Of a DNA stretch of 6,416 nt, positions 5,414 through 6,416 are shown in pieces. The position numbers and the translations under genes were made by a program. Source of the stretch: Deltaproteobacteria bacterium. GTDB taxonomy: Bacteria; Desulfobacterota; Syntrophobacteria; BM002. The stretch covers positions 1-6,416 of the forward strand of contig JAGFXI010000115.1 in NCBI GenBank assembly GCA_017861095.1, in the 5' to 3' direction. Below the pieces are notes generated by a model, which made no database searches, had not been told where the DNA came from, and saw only the letters and a list, made by a program, of their open reading frames with translations. The first letter of the stretch is position 1; the number at the start of each line of letters is the position of its first letter.

Positions 5414-5420
5414 ATCATCT

Positions 5421-6416
5421 ATGGTAATGCAGTGTCGAGATGGGGAGGACGTGCGAAAGGCGGTAGCCGAGCAGAACGTGAGCTTTATCCAGCTCTGGTT
5501 CACCGACGTAATCGGCATTCTCAAGAGCTTTGCCATTACCCCGTCGGAGCTCGCGGAGGCCGTCTCGGAAGGAATGGGCTTCGACGGCTCGTCGATTGAG
5601 GGGTTTGCCCGGATCGAGGAGAGCGACATGATCGCGAAACCCGATCCAACCACCTTTCAGTTCCTGCCGTGGCGGCCCAAGGATCGGCCGGTGGCCCGGA
5701 TGTTCTGTGACATTCTGAATCCTGACGGCAGCCCCTACGAGGGGGACCCGCGCTATGCCCTGAAGCGGGCGCTCAAGAAGGCCGCCGATCTCGGCTATAC
5801 CTTCTATGCCGGACCGGAACTCGAGTACTTCTACTTCGAGAACAACGAGGCGCCGAAGACGATTGACAAGGGAGGTTACTTCGACACGAGGCCCCTCGAT
5901 CTGGGAAGCGACCTCAGGCGGGACACCATCTTTGCCCTGCAGGAGATGGGGATCCAGGTTGAGTACAGCCACCACGAGGTTGCCCCGAGCCAGCACGAGA
6001 TCGATCTCCGCTACGACGAGGGGCTCCGCATGGCGGACAAGGCTGTCACCCTGAGGCTCGTGGTGAAGGAGGTCGCCAGGCAGCACGGGGCTTACGGCAC
6101 CTTCATGCCCAAACCCATCTACGGGGTGAACGGGAGCGGCATGCACACCCACCAGTCACTCTTTCGAGGGGACACCAACGCCTTCTACGATCGGAACGAT
6201 CCCTATCACCTTTCCGGCCTCGCCAAGTCGTATATCGCCGGGATCATGCGGCATGCCCGTGAAATGGCGGCGGTAACCAACCAGTGGGTGAACTCATACA
6301 AGCGGCTCGTGCCGGGATACGAGGCGCCGGTCTATGTCTCCTGGGCCAGGAGGAATCGCTCGGCCATGATCCGGGTGCCCATGTACAAGCCGGGCAAGGA
6401 AAAGGCCACGCGGATC
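5421..6416 (+). CDS. glnA: Glutamine synthetase type I, GSI-alpha-like (partial, C-terminus beyond window)
   Basis: The first 332 residues of an enzyme of about 440-450, open to the right edge. It makes glutamine from glutamate, ammonia and ATP as a cytosolic dodecamer. The N-terminal beta-grasp domain (about 15-100) includes VSFIQLWFTDVIG and MGFDGSSIEGFARIEESDM. Active-site residues are present: metal-binding Glu133, Glu135 (GPELEYF), Glu186 and Glu193 (HHEVAPSQHEID), His242 (NGSGMHTH), and the glutamate/ATP region N291-SYKRLVPGYEAP with Arg295 and RNRS at 310-313. The sequence follows Bacillus GlnA closely, including Arg64, the counterpart of the Bacillus Arg62 used in glutamine feedback inhibition. 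This is the GSI-alpha pattern, a class normally lacking the adenylylation tyrosine; that site lies beyond the window, so its absence is inferred. It follows glnD on the same strand. Confidence 0.95.
   Translation, partial: MVMQCRDGEDVRKAVAEQNVSFIQLWFTDVIGILKSFAITPSELAEAVSEGMGFDGSSIEGFARIEESDMIAKPDPTTFQFLPWRPKDRPVARMFCDILNPDGSPYEGDPRYALKRALKKAADLGYTFYAGPELEYFYFENNEAPKTIDKGGYFDTRPLDLGSDLRRDTIFALQEMGIQVEYSHHEVAPSQHEIDLRYDEGLRMADKAVTLRLVVKEVARQHGAYGTFMPKPIYGVNGSGMHTHQSLFRGDTNAFYDRNDPYHLSGLAKSYIAGIMRHAREMAAVTNQWVNSYKRLVPGYEAPVYVSWARRNRSAMIRVPMYKPGKEKATRI

Larger units (their letters stand above)
5156..5420 (+). other. 265-nt glnD-glnA spacer / glnA leader with competing stem-loops
   Basis: No convincing gene. 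Segments that can pair: ATGAGGG 5224-5230 with CCCTCAT 5250-5256; GGCGGG 5257-5262 with CCCGCC 5296-5301; and the same CCCGCC with GGCGGG 5307-5312. The last two exclude each other, as in attenuator-type leaders. GGCGGGATC occurs twice, at 5257-5265 and 5307-5315. A Shine-Dalgarno-like AGGGGGAGG at 5323-5331 precedes a three-codon frame. No U-run terminator is visible, so glnD transcripts may read into glnA. Confidence 0.5.

Overview
The window is GC-rich bacterial chromosomal DNA carrying two oppositely oriented gene blocks that face away from a roughly 360-bp spacer full of palindromes. Protein content points to a free-living bacterium making its own histidine and controlling ammonium assimilation. 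The glutamine synthetase is of the GSI-alpha type (Bacillus, Thermotoga, archaea and several deep lineages), yet a GlnD homologue lies next to it. This mix, the HisF subtype and the high GC would fit an uncultured lineage such as NC10/Methylomirabilota or a former 'deltaproteobacterial' group. That placement is a guess, because no rRNA or marker gene is present.

Minus strand, read right to left: hisH (2219-1590), a 185-nt spacer with short repeats and hairpins, hisF (1404-625), and 15 nt later a gene (609 to past the left edge) for a KaiC/RAD55-like domain whose P-loop is replaced. HisH and HisF together form imidazole glycerol phosphate synthase, which makes IGP and AICAR from PRFAR and glutamine. 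hisA, often found between these two genes, is absent here. The third gene has an ideal Shine-Dalgarno just after the hisF stop, so it is probably co-translated with hisF.

Plus strand: a spacer (2220-2581) with a perfect TATAAT hexamer, a 14-nt inverted repeat, a 12-bp perfect (16 of 18 extended) inverted repeat bracketing about 230 bp, and inside it a doubly palindromic C/G-rich element. Then come glnD (2582-5155), a 265-nt leader with competing stem-loops (5156-5420), and the first 332 codons of glnA (5421 to the right edge).

The most interesting observation is GlnD. It has the full-length architecture (nucleotidyltransferase, HD, two ACT domains), and the HD metal-binding residues and both ACT domains look normal. 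The uridylyltransferase active site does not: the GG motif reads GD, the S-D-I-D motif reads S-P-V-S, and the PGGLRD motif reads AGSLGE, all in an unbroken frame. This predicts a GlnD that can sense glutamine and perhaps remove UMP from PII but cannot add it. Its neighbour glnA is of a class normally not controlled by the GlnE adenylylation cascade, so the block may represent a rewired nitrogen-sensing module.
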